Source: Marinovum algicola (GTDB lineage Bacteria; Pseudomonadota; Alphaproteobacteria; Rhodobacterales; Rhodobacteraceae). Taken from it: DNA of 64,000 bases. This document shows, in pieces, positions 8,601 to 16,972 of the stretch (the stretch's first letter is position 1; the number at the start of each line of letters is the position of its first letter). The notes beneath the pieces were generated by a model. It was not told the origin of the DNA, did no database searches, and saw nothing but the letters and a program-made list of their open reading frames with translations. The translations under genes were made by a program, and so were the position numbers. The DNA lies in NCBI RefSeq assembly GCF_900109145.1, contig NZ_FNYY01000001.1:1-64000 (forward strand), read 5' to 3'.

Positions 8601-11600
8601 TCCAGGCCGGCTTGGCCTTGACGGCGAGCCGGCCCTGGCTGTCGGCGAGAAACTGGCTCACGGTCATCCGCTCGTGTTCGAGCCCCTGCTGTTGCAGCGG
8701 AATGCCGGTGGTGTCGGTGTAGTTCACGGCCGCTGCCGGCGCATGGCCCAACGCGAGGTCGGAGATCTCGACCTGGCTGTCGAAATGCAGGGTCAGCGCG
8801 CCGGTGATGGCGTTGTCGAAGACCTCGCTGAAGATCACCTTGCCGTCGATGCGAAAGACGAGGCTGCGCTTGTGAACCAGCAGCTGCCAGACCCCGCCCA
8901 CCCGATGCACCGCGACCTTTGCCTCCTCCGCGTCGTCCAGCGGGGTGAGCACATAGCGATAGTCGGCGCCGGGCGGATGGATCTCCTGCACGCCGGTTTC
9001 GGGATGCCGGGCCACCCGCGCATCGCGGGGCAGGTGCAGGCCGCGCCGGGCAAAGGCGGTGACGATCTGCGGCGGGACGGTGGCGGGGGCGCCGCTGCGC
9101 AGGCTGGCCCGGGCCTCTTCGGGCAGCGCAAGCGTCATCACCCGGTCATGGCCGGTCAGGGGTTCGCCGCTGCGCGCCTTGGCGGTGCCGGGGCCGGTCA
9201 GGTTCCAGAGCCCGGTGGCGGGGTTCCAGTCGAGCTTGACGCTGGTTCCGACGCTGATCCCCAGCGCCCCGACCGGCGTCGTCACCGGCCGGAGTTGCGC
9301 GCCAAGGGCAAAGCCGCGCGCCGGATCGGCGGTGGCGGCGGTCAGCGTCGCCGGGCCCGTGGCGCCGGCATTGGTCAACATACCGCCGCTCGATTGCCAG
9401 TCGCCGGCGGCACCCGGGGCCCAGGTTGCCCGCCAGGCGCCGCCGCGGGTAAAGGTCTCCATCCGCCCGCCCGACGCCGGGCGCAGCACCGCCTGGCTGT
9501 TCGGGTCGGCGGGGTCAAAGCTGCCCTCATGGCCGTCGCGCGACTGGTAATGCGTGGCAATCTCCGACAGTTCGTCGCGCGCATTGGTGCGCAGGACCAC
9601 CCGGCCGAAGGGATCGTAGCGGCTGCGTGAGGTCACGCCATTGGCCTCAAGCTTGGCGTCGGGCAGCCAGAGCCGGGTGTCGAAACCGGTGGCCGACCAG
9701 GTGCAATCGCCCGGCGCGATACAGAGATTGTCGACCAGAACCGGGGCCTCGGTATTGGCATTGGTCAGGCTGACGGTGATGTCGGATTTATCCGCCGTCA
9801 GGTCGAAACCGGCGGCAAGATAGAGCCAGTCGCCGCAAGGATCGGGGAAGGGGCTGCGCGCCGTCAGCGTGCCGTTGACGACAACGGTCAGCTCGGCCGC
9901 GCCGGCGCTGGTGTCGAAGCCCTCGGGCCGCTTGACCCAGGCCGAGACGATCATCCGCCCCTTGCCCCGCGCGATCCAGTTGCGGCGCAGCGCCTCGGTG
10001 CCGGTGGCCGCGCCGGGGTTGAGCCGGATGGCACGGGTGCCGGTGTGGGCGTCGATCTCGCCCTGGGCCGATGGCGGCACGATCTCGGCGCCGCGGCCCA
10101 GGCTCCAGCCATCGGGCGCCTCATAGGGTTCGGCCCCCCAATAGCTGGCCCAGCCCGCGCTGCGGGCGGCGCCGGGGAAGCTGGCCACCAGATAGCGGCT
10201 ATCGCTGTCATAGACAAAGGACGAGGCGGCGCCGCGCGCGTCGATCTGCTCTTCGATCAGCAGGCTCTTGGCGCTGCGCGACAGGATCTCGGCTTCGCGC
10301 ACCCAGCCGGCATTGGCGCCGCCGGAATAGTCGAAATCCGGGGTGCTGCCCTCGGCCTTCCATTGCCAGGACCCGCTTTTGGCCAGCCGTGACGGGGCAG
10401 CCCCGGCGGACCAGTCCTTCCAGGTCGTGGCCTTGCTTTCGATCACCGTGACCTTGCCGCTGGCATTGTCGGTGACCGCCCGATCCATCCGCGCGATGGC
10501 CGAAAGGTAGTGCCGCGCTTCGAAGGCCACCTTGTACTCCGGCACCTCGTGGGCAAAGACCAGCGACTTGGAGAGCCATTTCCGGTTGCCCCGGCTGTCG
10601 TGGTAATCCTGCCGCCGCGACCTTTCGAGCCCGCTTTCGCTGTCGAATTCGGCAAAGCTGGTGACGGTCACCGCATCGCGCGTGGTCCGGGTTTCGACCG
10701 GCTTGGCATAAGAGCCGAAAAGCTGCCGGCCGCCGGGGCCCTTGGTGAAAACCTGCCAATAATTGAGCTGCTCGGCCACCAGATCGCCCCGGGCATCGAA
10801 ATCGCGCCGTGCAAGTTCGACCCCGTTGAGCGTCTGGTCATAGTTCAGGATCCAGCCGGTGGGATATTTCAGGCTGTCCTGTGGCGAAACGCCATTGGAA
10901 TAATAGTATTCCGAGCGCCCGTCGGGCTGGTTGCGCGGCAGATCGTTGCCTGTGGTCTTGACCCCGGTGACAACCGAGACCTCGGGATATTGCGCCAGCC
11001 CGGTGCGGGTGTCGTAAGACACGATGGCGGTCGACGAATTTGCATAGATGAAGCTTTCGACAAAACCCTGATCGGGGTCGAAAGGGTTGGCGATGGCGGT
11101 CCAGGCCACCGGCGTGTCACGGGCAAAATCCTCGAGCACGCCATTGTCGAGGTTGATCAGGGTGAGCGATCCGGCCTGGTCGAAGTCCTCGGCCGAGGGG
11201 TAGGTCACGAGAAAGCGCAGGCCGGCCAGGTTGCTGCCCGGCCCGGCGGCATCGGCCGGCACCGACACCTTCTGCGGCCCGCCCGGAAGCACCTGCACCG
11301 GACCGATATCGCCATTGCGGGTGGCGACGATATAGCTGTGGGCGCTGGCGTCGTCGCTGTCCTGAAAGGCGATGTAATTCGGCGCGCGGTTGGCGACGCT
11401 GGCCTCCGGCCCCAGCCCGGTGAGTTGTTGCGACAGGGCCCGCCAACTGCCGTCGGTTCGGTTGAAATAGACCGTTTCGCCAATGGTGAGATAGCTGCCG
11501 AAAACCGTCGCCGCGCTGCCCGATTGCACCACGTTGGGCTGTGGCTGCCAGGCGGCCGAGGCTGGCTGATTCGGATCGAAGCGCAGGATTTCCGCCGTCG

Positions 11601-13827
11601 TGCGCTGGGCGCCGTCGACCGTGACAAAGGCGGTGGCATCGATCTCCGAGGCGAAATTCGGGCGCTCGCCCGCCGCCAGCGTCAATGTCTTTTCGACCCA
11701 GTTCACATTGGCGCTGGCGCGCTGGTCGCCGCCTTCGTTGCGCAGGTTGATCAGGTTGTTGTTGAGATAGTTCTGCGAGGCCACGGTCTGAAAGACATTG
11801 TAGGCCGCGGTGCCATTGTCGACCGCTGCCGTCTCTTGCATTGTTTTCGGGCTGGCGCCGTTGATTGCGGCGAAGCGCTCGTCAAGCTGATGCACCGCCA
11901 CCGCATAGTTGATCGCGCTGACCGAGGTGCTGGTGACATAGGTGGTGGCAAGATAGCTTGATTGCGCCACTACCGCCAAGAGCCGCTGGCCGTTCTCTTC
12001 GGCAATATCGACATTGGCGGTGTGCCAGCTGCCGCCCGGCTGCCAGCTTCGGTCGGCGGCGCGGTAGAAGGTTTCATAGCCGATGCGTCGGGTCTTGGCG
12101 TCCCAGGTGGCGGCGACGTAATAGGTGTCAAAGGCGGCGAGGGCGAAATTGCCATTGGCGGTGGCCTGCGATCCCGAGGGCCGGATCGGCGGCGCCGACC
12201 AGGCCTGCCGCTGCCAGTCCCAGGAAAAGCCCTGATAGACCCCGGCCGAGAAATCCAGATTGCCCGCGATCACGTAATCGCGGCCGGCGGCATAGACCGA
12301 TCTGCCGCTCTTGCCCGCGCGCAGGTCGAGATAGCGAACGCCCTGCACATCTAGCGTCCAGGCGCCGAAAACCGCCGGATCGGGCCGGAACAGGCAAAGG
12401 ACATCACGGTTGCCCTGGGTATCGCGGCCAGAGACCGCCAGATAGCCTTCCTGCGGGCTGGCCCAGAGGCTTTGCGGATCGATCTGGGCATTGCACAGCG
12501 CGGCCGGGGTGATATCGACACTCTGCCACCTGCCATTCCAGGTCGAGACCAGAAGCCGGAAGCCGTTGGCGCCGGTGAAACTGGTCAGCACGTAATCCGG
12601 CCCATGCCAGACGCCGGGCGTCGCCTGGCCCAGCGGGTTCTTCAGCGTCGTGCGCCGTGGCGCATCCAGCACCAGTTCCTTGTAGCCGACGCTGGCCTCG
12701 GCGCCGCCGGGATAGGTGATCTTGATCAGCGCGCCGGGATTCACCGCCGAGGTATCATTGTCATAGGCAAAGCGCATCGAGGGCAGCACCCGGCCCTCCG
12801 GGCTCCACTGGAACACCGAGGTCAGCACCCGTTTCCACATCAGGTCGCGCGCCGGATCGGTGGTCGCGGCGAGATTGATGAAATCATAGGTATAGGTCAG
12901 CCCGTGGATCTGCCGGCCCTGGGCGTTGAACACCTCGACCCGTTCCAGATACAACGTTTCGTAGACATCCTGATAGGCGTTTGGCGCGGGTTTGCCAGAG
13001 TTGGCGGCGTGATATTCGACGATCTGCTGCGGGCTGGGATTGCCGGCGCCGTATTTCTCGCCATAGACGAATTTCACCACCCGGCCGAGGCTGTCGGTGA
13101 TCTGACTGACATAAGAGGCCTGGGTATAGGTCTTGCCGCCGCGGTCGCCCACCGCCACCTCGGTGGCGCGATATTCATAGCTGACGGCATCGCCCGCCAC
13201 GGTCTCGGTCCGGGCCAGATTCCAGGCGCGGGCATAGCGTTCCTGACCGTCGAGGCGGCTGGAGGAGCCGGTGAAATTGCCCCAGCGCACGCCCCATTGC
13301 ACCGCGTTGGCCGCGCCCCGGCCGCCATAACTGTGCACGGTGCCGTCTTCCTTGACGATGCGCCAGCTTTCGTCGGCCGGATCATAGGTGATCTGCCAGA
13401 ACTGGAACTGCCTGAGCTGATAGCTCTGCCGCCCGGCGCTGTCGGTGCCGGTGCAGATCATCGGGTTGGCGCTGCCGCCGGCGATCAGGAAATGCCGGTC
13501 AGACGCCGGGCTGCCATTGCCCGAGGTCTCCACCACGATGCGCTCGACCGGCATCTGCCAGCCAAGACCGAGAATGCCGGTGGGCGCGTCGAGGTTCCAG
13601 GTCTCGACATCGCGGGCGATATTCGAGGAATAGAGCGCCGAGACCTTCACATCGAGGCCCTTGCGCCCCTCGAGTGTCAGGAAATCGATCGGCAGCGAGA
13701 GCGTGCCGCGGAACTGGTTGACGCTGGTCTTGATGTCGCCCACCGCCGCGTCGTTGAACTCGAAAGAGCGGATGGCCGGCACATTGGCCTTGTCGGGGCT
13801 GGTTTCGGCAGGGGATTGGCGGGTCAT
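5620..13827 (-). CDS. Giant RHS/YD-repeat protein (2735 aa), last gene of an unusual cluster
   Basis: The N-terminal ~400 residues resemble the SpvB/Tc-toxin-like start of bacterial RHS proteins (a GTLSLPIDFLTLEGR-type segment, then GILGLGWQMPVERI). A long beta-rich middle follows, with a carbohydrate-binding-like sandwich near 1290-1390. YD repeats (YRYDALGRV, YAYRADGRP) fall at roughly 1950-2350, and the RHS-associated core (DHLGSVRRLLDD ... FLDTDPMSQFNSPYTYAANN) ends with DPDGR near 2470. The last ~260 residues are Gly/Ala-rich and hydrophobic with no recognisable nuclease or deaminase toxin domain. There is no signal peptide and no PAAR domain. A GGAG ribosome site lies six bases before the ATG. 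No immunity-sized gene follows. Confidence 0.9.
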   Translation of the reverse strand: MTRQSPAETSPDKANVPAIRSFEFNDAAVGDIKTSVNQFRGTLSLPIDFLTLEGRKGLDVKVSALYSSNIARDVETWNLDAPTGILGLGWQMPVERIVVETSGNGSPASDRHFLIAGGSANPMICTGTDSAGRQSYQLRQFQFWQITYDPADESWRIVKEDGTVHSYGGRGAANAVQWGVRWGNFTGSSSRLDGQERYARAWNLARTETVAGDAVSYEYRATEVAVGDRGGKTYTQASYVSQITDSLGRVVKFVYGEKYGAGNPSPQQIVEYHAANSGKPAPNAYQDVYETLYLERVEVFNAQGRQIHGLTYTYDFINLAATTDPARDLMWKRVLTSVFQWSPEGRVLPSMRFAYDNDTSAVNPGALIKITYPGGAEASVGYKELVLDAPRRTTLKNPLGQATPGVWHGPDYVLTSFTGANGFRLLVSTWNGRWQSVDITPAALCNAQIDPQSLWASPQEGYLAVSGRDTQGNRDVLCLFRPDPAVFGAWTLDVQGVRYLDLRAGKSGRSVYAAGRDYVIAGNLDFSAGVYQGFSWDWQRQAWSAPPIRPSGSQATANGNFALAAFDTYYVAATWDAKTRRIGYETFYRAADRSWQPGGSWHTANVDIAEENGQRLLAVVAQSSYLATTYVTSTSVSAINYAVAVHQLDERFAAINGASPKTMQETAAVDNGTAAYNVFQTVASQNYLNNNLINLRNEGGDQRASANVNWVEKTLTLAAGERPNFASEIDATAFVTVDGAQRTTAEILRFDPNQPASAAWQPQPNVVQSGSAATVFGSYLTIGETVYFNRTDGSWRALSQQLTGLGPEASVANRAPNYIAFQDSDDASAHSYIVATRNGDIGPVQVLPGGPQKVSVPADAAGPGSNLAGLRFLVTYPSAEDFDQAGSLTLINLDNGVLEDFARDTPVAWTAIANPFDPDQGFVESFIYANSSTAIVSYDTRTGLAQYPEVSVVTGVKTTGNDLPRNQPDGRSEYYYSNGVSPQDSLKYPTGWILNYDQTLNGVELARRDFDARGDLVAEQLNYWQVFTKGPGGRQLFGSYAKPVETRTTRDAVTVTSFAEFDSESGLERSRRQDYHDSRGNRKWLSKSLVFAHEVPEYKVAFEARHYLSAIARMDRAVTDNASGKVTVIESKATTWKDWSAGAAPSRLAKSGSWQWKAEGSTPDFDYSGGANAGWVREAEILSRSAKSLLIEEQIDARGAASSFVYDSDSRYLVASFPGAARSAGWASYWGAEPYEAPDGWSLGRGAEIVPPSAQGEIDAHTGTRAIRLNPGAATGTEALRRNWIARGKGRMIVSAWVKRPEGFDTSAGAAELTVVVNGTLTARSPFPDPCGDWLYLAAGFDLTADKSDITVSLTNANTEAPVLVDNLCIAPGDCTWSATGFDTRLWLPDAKLEANGVTSRSRYDPFGRVVLRTNARDELSEIATHYQSRDGHEGSFDPADPNSQAVLRPASGGRMETFTRGGAWRATWAPGAAGDWQSSGGMLTNAGATGPATLTAATADPARGFALGAQLRPVTTPVGALGISVGTSVKLDWNPATGLWNLTGPGTAKARSGEPLTGHDRVMTLALPEEARASLRSGAPATVPPQIVTAFARRGLHLPRDARVARHPETGVQEIHPPGADYRYVLTPLDDAEEAKVAVHRVGGVWQLLVHKRSLVFRIDGKVIFSEVFDNAITGALTLHFDSQVEISDLALGHAPAAAVNYTDTTGIPLQQQGLEHERMTVSQFLADSQGRLAVKAKPAWIAASDKTPLLAYTPDMARLDWTSGQMTGRVAEAYPDDGGFPYAREVFEASPLGRTVASGLPGADFAIGAHDSRIAYGANDGSHGLPIAGYLRETVTDPNGNVTTTISTTLGQVVVQSAERTKGQLITSFVIYDDAGNPVERRQPNYFDPPADSLPEDWVIAQSFDFAGRPLTKTIGRTGSSQFVYSDAGDLRFMEDPEGAAGGTYLYWTYDRLGRPLENGYLTGSFDRKTLTAKATEAPGWPATPDTWRKRQHWDGTDPAANAIGRLTQVETSQSDEGTSASRDSYRYDLFGNTVQIRQAVTGVSGDRQTDYAFDAQGSPLAVQYPRDIEGTRWRLSYRYDALGRVSTISQGETGNEELIRYAYRADGRPEAEQRPGDGSTPSDREYAYNPPLWPTRLHDSTATAALFTEELSYTAGGYKGAGYYDGVIAKAGYPAAGGAPAHDFAYAYNGLGEIETADCAAEPEWSLGTDGPVRYDANGNMRAANLGTREIAFTYVAQTQRLKTLRDVTGGGDVEVARYTYTKNGAAKTSKTVGTPFENGREIAFDHDPGISRPVAARVAGGDDVTYRYGATGRRVLKTVPRDNGAVEQTVYAYGADNVPLYEQAPRDEMLYGFGPQGLALLRHNGKVYYILRDHLGSVRRLLDDKNAVVADFDYLPYGTVSRSSGPALNATNLRFTGHRFDADLGLYDTPARFYGAQIGRFLDTDPMSQFNSPYTYAANNPVLYVDPDGRFSIGSLFSAIAGVIIGAVEILIGVAIDVVAGVLEVVTGGLATPAAVALAAAAGFFYGAGASSIIYSVLNVQSFDWKEYGISMGVGAVAGAISFGFGALGTAAATSAGATATVQAASKATQTVVEYGIKAGFGAVGGAVSGAVSTSLNDVAHNVTPGFDVVSGALWGAVSTAITAGTAGPAYKAGFKEFGKRVLINTAKKEAIGISVSVTRNAVNGDPLDKGLVNTAVSGAVWGSIGAVGAKSAGKETTEDAFAAIGAMAVI

Positions 13828-13857
13828 GGGCGGCTCCGTCTCACGATGGGATATGGC

Positions 13858-14703
13858 TCAGGCGTGGGCCGCGACCGGGCGCAGCGCGCGGCGCAGGCGG
13901 GCCTCGTCAAGCGGCTCGGGATCGCCGGCGAGGGTCGCCAGGTGGCGGCCCTCGGCCGGGCGCATGCCGATGGTGTGCTGGCGATAGAAATCCTCGGGCA
14001 CCTGCCAGACCTCGACCTGATCGGGATTTCCGCCATGGTCGCGGTGCACATAGAACAACGGGCTTTCCGCCGGGATCGCCACGCCGGCGGCCACCACGCG
14101 CGGCCGATCGGAAAAGTTGGGCGGCGAGCCGTGAAAGGTGCGGCTGTCCATCAACAGCACCTCGCCCGCGCGCATGGGCAGCGCCTGCATGAATTCGCCC
14201 TCGATCACCGGGATCAACTCGCGGTAGGGCAGGCCGGAAGGCTCGCGCCAGTTGGAATTGAGCAGATGCGACCCGGGGGCGAGGCTCAGGCAGCCGTTTT
14301 CCGGGGTGACGTCCTGCAAGGGCGCCCAGATCGACAGGGCGAGATGGCCGGGGCGGTTTTCGTCGACAAAGCTCAGATCCTGGTGCAGCCCGACGCTGGA
14401 GCTGTCGCTGTTGGCCGCCTTGGCGGCGACCGAGCCGACGATGATGCGGAATTCCTCGAGCACCGGCAGCACGCGCGCCCGCCAGATCTCGGCCAGCGCC
14501 GAATGCACGCCGGCCCGCATCGCCAGATCGTCATGCAGTACCGAAGCCATGAAGCCATCGTCATGCGCCTGGGCCACGCGGTCATAGACCGCGCGCAGGG
14601 CGGCAAGGTCGCCTTCGGTCAGGAGCGGCAGCACGACATAGCCGTCGCGGCGCAGCAGGTCTTCGGAATGCGGGTCCCTGAGGGCGCAGCGCGGACGGGT
14701 CAT
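13858..14703 (-). CDS. PhyH-family Fe(II)/2-oxoglutarate-dependent oxygenase
   Basis: This 281-residue protein has the metal-binding facial triad of phytanoyl-CoA dioxygenases: HxD in GLHQDLSF, a distal His in RTFHGSPPN, and an Arg (RPRVVAAG) that would bind 2-oxoglutarate. The family hydroxylates lipids, amino acids, halogenated compounds or peptides, so the substrate is open. The start at 14703 is preferred because AAGGAG lies six bases upstream; an in-frame ATG at 14733 overlaps the stop of the previous gene but has no better ribosome site. It sits between the CxxC protein and the RHS gene, 30 bp from the latter. This suggests it modifies a product or protein of the cluster. Confidence 0.88.
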   Translation of the reverse strand: MTRPRCALRDPHSEDLLRRDGYVVLPLLTEGDLAALRAVYDRVAQAHDDGFMASVLHDDLAMRAGVHSALAEIWRARVLPVLEEFRIIVGSVAAKAANSDSSSVGLHQDLSFVDENRPGHLALSIWAPLQDVTPENGCLSLAPGSHLLNSNWREPSGLPYRELIPVIEGEFMQALPMRAGEVLLMDSRTFHGSPPNFSDRPRVVAAGVAIPAESPLFYVHRDHGGNPDQVEVWQVPEDFYRQHTIGMRPAEGRHLATLAGDPEPLDEARLRRALRPVAAHA

Positions 14704-14729
14704 GGCGGTCTCCTTGATTGTCGGTCGGG

Positions 14730-15011
14730 TCATGTCTGAGGGTGCCGGGCCTTGCCGCGGCTTCGGGTCACAAGCGCGCCGCAGACCGCGCCGGGCAGGG
14801 CGCGGATCACCGCCTCGGCGCCGATGCGGCTGCGGCCGTCAGGCAGGCAGAGCACGGGCTGGCCCCGCCACTCCGCCGGCAGCTCGGGCAGGTCTTCGGC
14901 GGCGCGCAGTTCGAGCTGGCCCAGCGACAGCGCCCGCGCCAGTCGCGCCAGCCGCAGGCAGGGCCGGCAGCTCCGGCTGTAGATCAGCATCGGCGGGCGG
15001 GGGGCGCTCAT
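14730..15011 (-). CDS. Small DCC/thioredoxin-like CxxC protein
   Basis: This 93-residue protein begins MSAPRPPMLIYSRSCRPC. A beta strand followed by a CRPC dithiol motif and a helix is the start of a thioredoxin-type fold. The second half (PVLCLPDGRSRIGAEAVIRAL) matches the end of DCC/DUF393 proteins, where a strand leads into a GAxAVxxAL helix. The ATG overlaps the stop of the upstream prenyltransferase/cyclase-like gene as ATGA, so the two are probably translated together. A dithiol-disulfide role is likely; its partner is unknown. Another DCC protein occurs at 43748-44131 but is not closely similar. Confidence 0.72.
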   Translation of the reverse strand: MSAPRPPMLIYSRSCRPCLRLARLARALSLGQLELRAAEDLPELPAEWRGQPVLCLPDGRSRIGAEAVIRALPGAVCGALVTRSRGKARHPQT

Positions 15012-16972
15012 GCCGCCACCCCGGCACTGGCGGCCGCGCCGGCCCGATCCTGCCAGAGCCGCGCCAGCACGCGCAGCGCCGTGGCGGTGGTGAAACTGCC
15101 GGCGATGTCGGTGAAATACTGGCCGTCGGGCGCGTCCCAGGGGGCGGTGCAGGCCTGATCGGTCACCCGCAGATCGGCGCCGCCGGGAAAGCCGCCGTCG
15201 GGCAACTGCCGCCGAAGAAGCGCGGCCAGCGCCCCCGCCAGATCCTCGGCCTCGGTGCCGTGCAGATGGGCGACGCCCACCGCGCATGCGAGATCGAGCG
15301 TCGTTTCGGCGCCGAGGCTGAGCCGCCGGGGAAGCGCTTCGGGCGGGGGTTCGCCAAGCGCATCGAGCACCTCGCGGGTGAGCAGCGTGCCATAAAGCGG
15401 GCTGCGCCACCAATAGGCCCGCCAGGTGCCGTCGGGCTGAAGATTGTCGGCAAGACCCCGGCGAAAGCCGTCTGCGCGCGCGGCCCGGGCGGCGGCCGGC
15501 AAGGCGGCATAGGCGTAGGGCGTGACGTCCCAATGCGCCTGGGCCCAGGCGTCGCTGCCGTCATAGGTGCTGATCCCCGACGCGCCCTCGGGCCAGCGCG
15601 CCGCGAGAAACCCGGTATCGGCCTCGGCGCAGGGCCGGTCGAGCCGGTGCAGCAGGGTCAGGACCATGGCGGTGCTGTCACTGTCGGGCCCGGTGCTGGC
15701 ATTGTAGCCCCAGCCCGCCGCATAAGGCCGGTCGCGGCACAGCCAGTCGGCGGCACGTTCGGCGGCGGCGCGCGCCGCGGGCAGATGCAGGCGGTCTGCG
15801 GCCTCGGCGAGGCTCATGCCGAGATAGCCGGTGATCCACTGATCGCTGGCGCCCACCGGCAGCTCGTAATCCTGCCAATGGCCATCCTCCTGTTGCAGCG
15901 CCAGCAGATAAGCCACCGCATCCTCTGCCGCGGCGCGCAGGCTCTCGGGCGCATTGGGGCGGGCGTCGGGGCTGGGTTGAAGATAGAGGTTGAGCCGCGC
16001 CGCGCGCTCGGCGGAGACGCCACAGCCCAGAAAGGCAATCCGCGTCTCGCCGCCATCGAGGAGCGGGGCGACATCCACCGGCGGGATCTCGAGCCGGGCG
16101 CAGCAGGCGGTGACGATCCGCTGCCAGTCCTCCGGCGTGTGATCGAGGCAATGACCACAGAGATCGGCCTTGCAATCGACCAGCGCGCCGGTGGCGAGAT
16201 CGAAGCCCATGCTCATCACCAGCCCGTCGAGATCGACCCCCCGCCCGGCCATGGCGATGGCAAGGACATCCAGCATCTCCGGGCTGGCCAGCGGCGCGAG
16301 GCCGAGGGCGTGCACATCCTGCGGCGCGGTCAGGCGGAAATAGATCTTGGCGCGGCCTTTGCCGGCGTCGAGCCCTTCGAGCCCAAAAGAGGCGGGCGCG
16401 CAATGCGGCCTGAGCCCGGCGATCGCCTGATGCGCCGGTCCGGCGTCGGGCAGCAGGTCCGCCAGCCAGGCGCCGGCGATGTCCCAGTCTGCCCTCGCGG
16501 CCTCGACATAAAGTGCCAGCCCCGGCCGTTCGGCGGCAAGGCCGAGCCAGAGCGCACCGTCGCGAAAGGTGTCCTGCGTGGCGCGGTCTTGCGGCAAGAC
16601 CCGCGCCAGCAGCGCTTCGGCCGCAGGTCGAAGGCCCTCGGCGCCGGCCGTCCGCATCGCGGCGCCCATCGCCTGGCGCGCGGCATCGATCCGCGCGGCG
16701 CCCGAAAGTTGCGCGCAGGGATCGCCGAGATAGCGCAGCGCCTGGCTACCGGGTCTGGCCGTCAGGCAGAGTTGCAAGGGGGTTCCGTCCGAATTCAGCG
16801 CCGAGCGCCCGAAGGCGTCTTCGGCGTCAAGCCGCTCCGTGCCGAGCACTGCCGCCAGGCATTCATCCGTGCGGGCGCGCTGCGCGGCAGGGGTCAGCCG
16901 CCGCGCCGTCTCGCACAGTCGGAGGGTGCGCCGCCGGACCCTGGCCAGCGGCGCCGCCATTGCGGCTGGCAT
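15008..16972 (-). CDS. Two-domain prenyltransferase-like / class II terpene-cyclase-like protein
   Basis: This protein has 654 residues. The C-terminal half (about 330-645) carries QW-type repeats (LQQEDGHW, LQPDGTW, RQLPDGGF) and the motif GPDSDSTAMVL. That motif aligns with the DxDDTA general-acid motif of squalene-hopene and other class II terpene cyclases, with the last Asp replaced by Ser. The N-terminal half has alternating basic-aromatic strands (RAKIYFRLT, RLNLYLQP) reminiscent of ABBA/DMATS aromatic prenyltransferases; that part is a weaker resemblance. There are several Cys clusters (CKADLCGHC, TACCARL). It is soluble, with no signal peptide. The start overlaps the stop of the Gly-rich gene as TGATG; an alternative ATG lies four codons in. 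The exact reaction is unknown. Confidence 0.7.
   Translation of the reverse strand: MPAAMAAPLARVRRRTLRLCETARRLTPAAQRARTDECLAAVLGTERLDAEDAFGRSALNSDGTPLQLCLTARPGSQALRYLGDPCAQLSGAARIDAARQAMGAAMRTAGAEGLRPAAEALLARVLPQDRATQDTFRDGALWLGLAAERPGLALYVEAARADWDIAGAWLADLLPDAGPAHQAIAGLRPHCAPASFGLEGLDAGKGRAKIYFRLTAPQDVHALGLAPLASPEMLDVLAIAMAGRGVDLDGLVMSMGFDLATGALVDCKADLCGHCLDHTPEDWQRIVTACCARLEIPPVDVAPLLDGGETRIAFLGCGVSAERAARLNLYLQPSPDARPNAPESLRAAAEDAVAYLLALQQEDGHWQDYELPVGASDQWITGYLGMSLAEAADRLHLPAARAAAERAADWLCRDRPYAAGWGYNASTGPDSDSTAMVLTLLHRLDRPCAEADTGFLAARWPEGASGISTYDGSDAWAQAHWDVTPYAYAALPAAARAARADGFRRGLADNLQPDGTWRAYWWRSPLYGTLLTREVLDALGEPPPEALPRRLSLGAETTLDLACAVGVAHLHGTEAEDLAGALAALLRRQLPDGGFPGGADLRVTDQACTAPWDAPDGQYFTDIAGSFTTATALRVLARLWQDRAGAAASAGVAA

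Noticed and set aside
7273-14739. Very long plus-strand open frames (785 and 755 codons) opposite the RHS gene
   Set aside because: They lie antisense to an RHS protein with recognisable YD repeats and core. Codon bias of the minus strand creates them; no motifs or ribosome sites were found.
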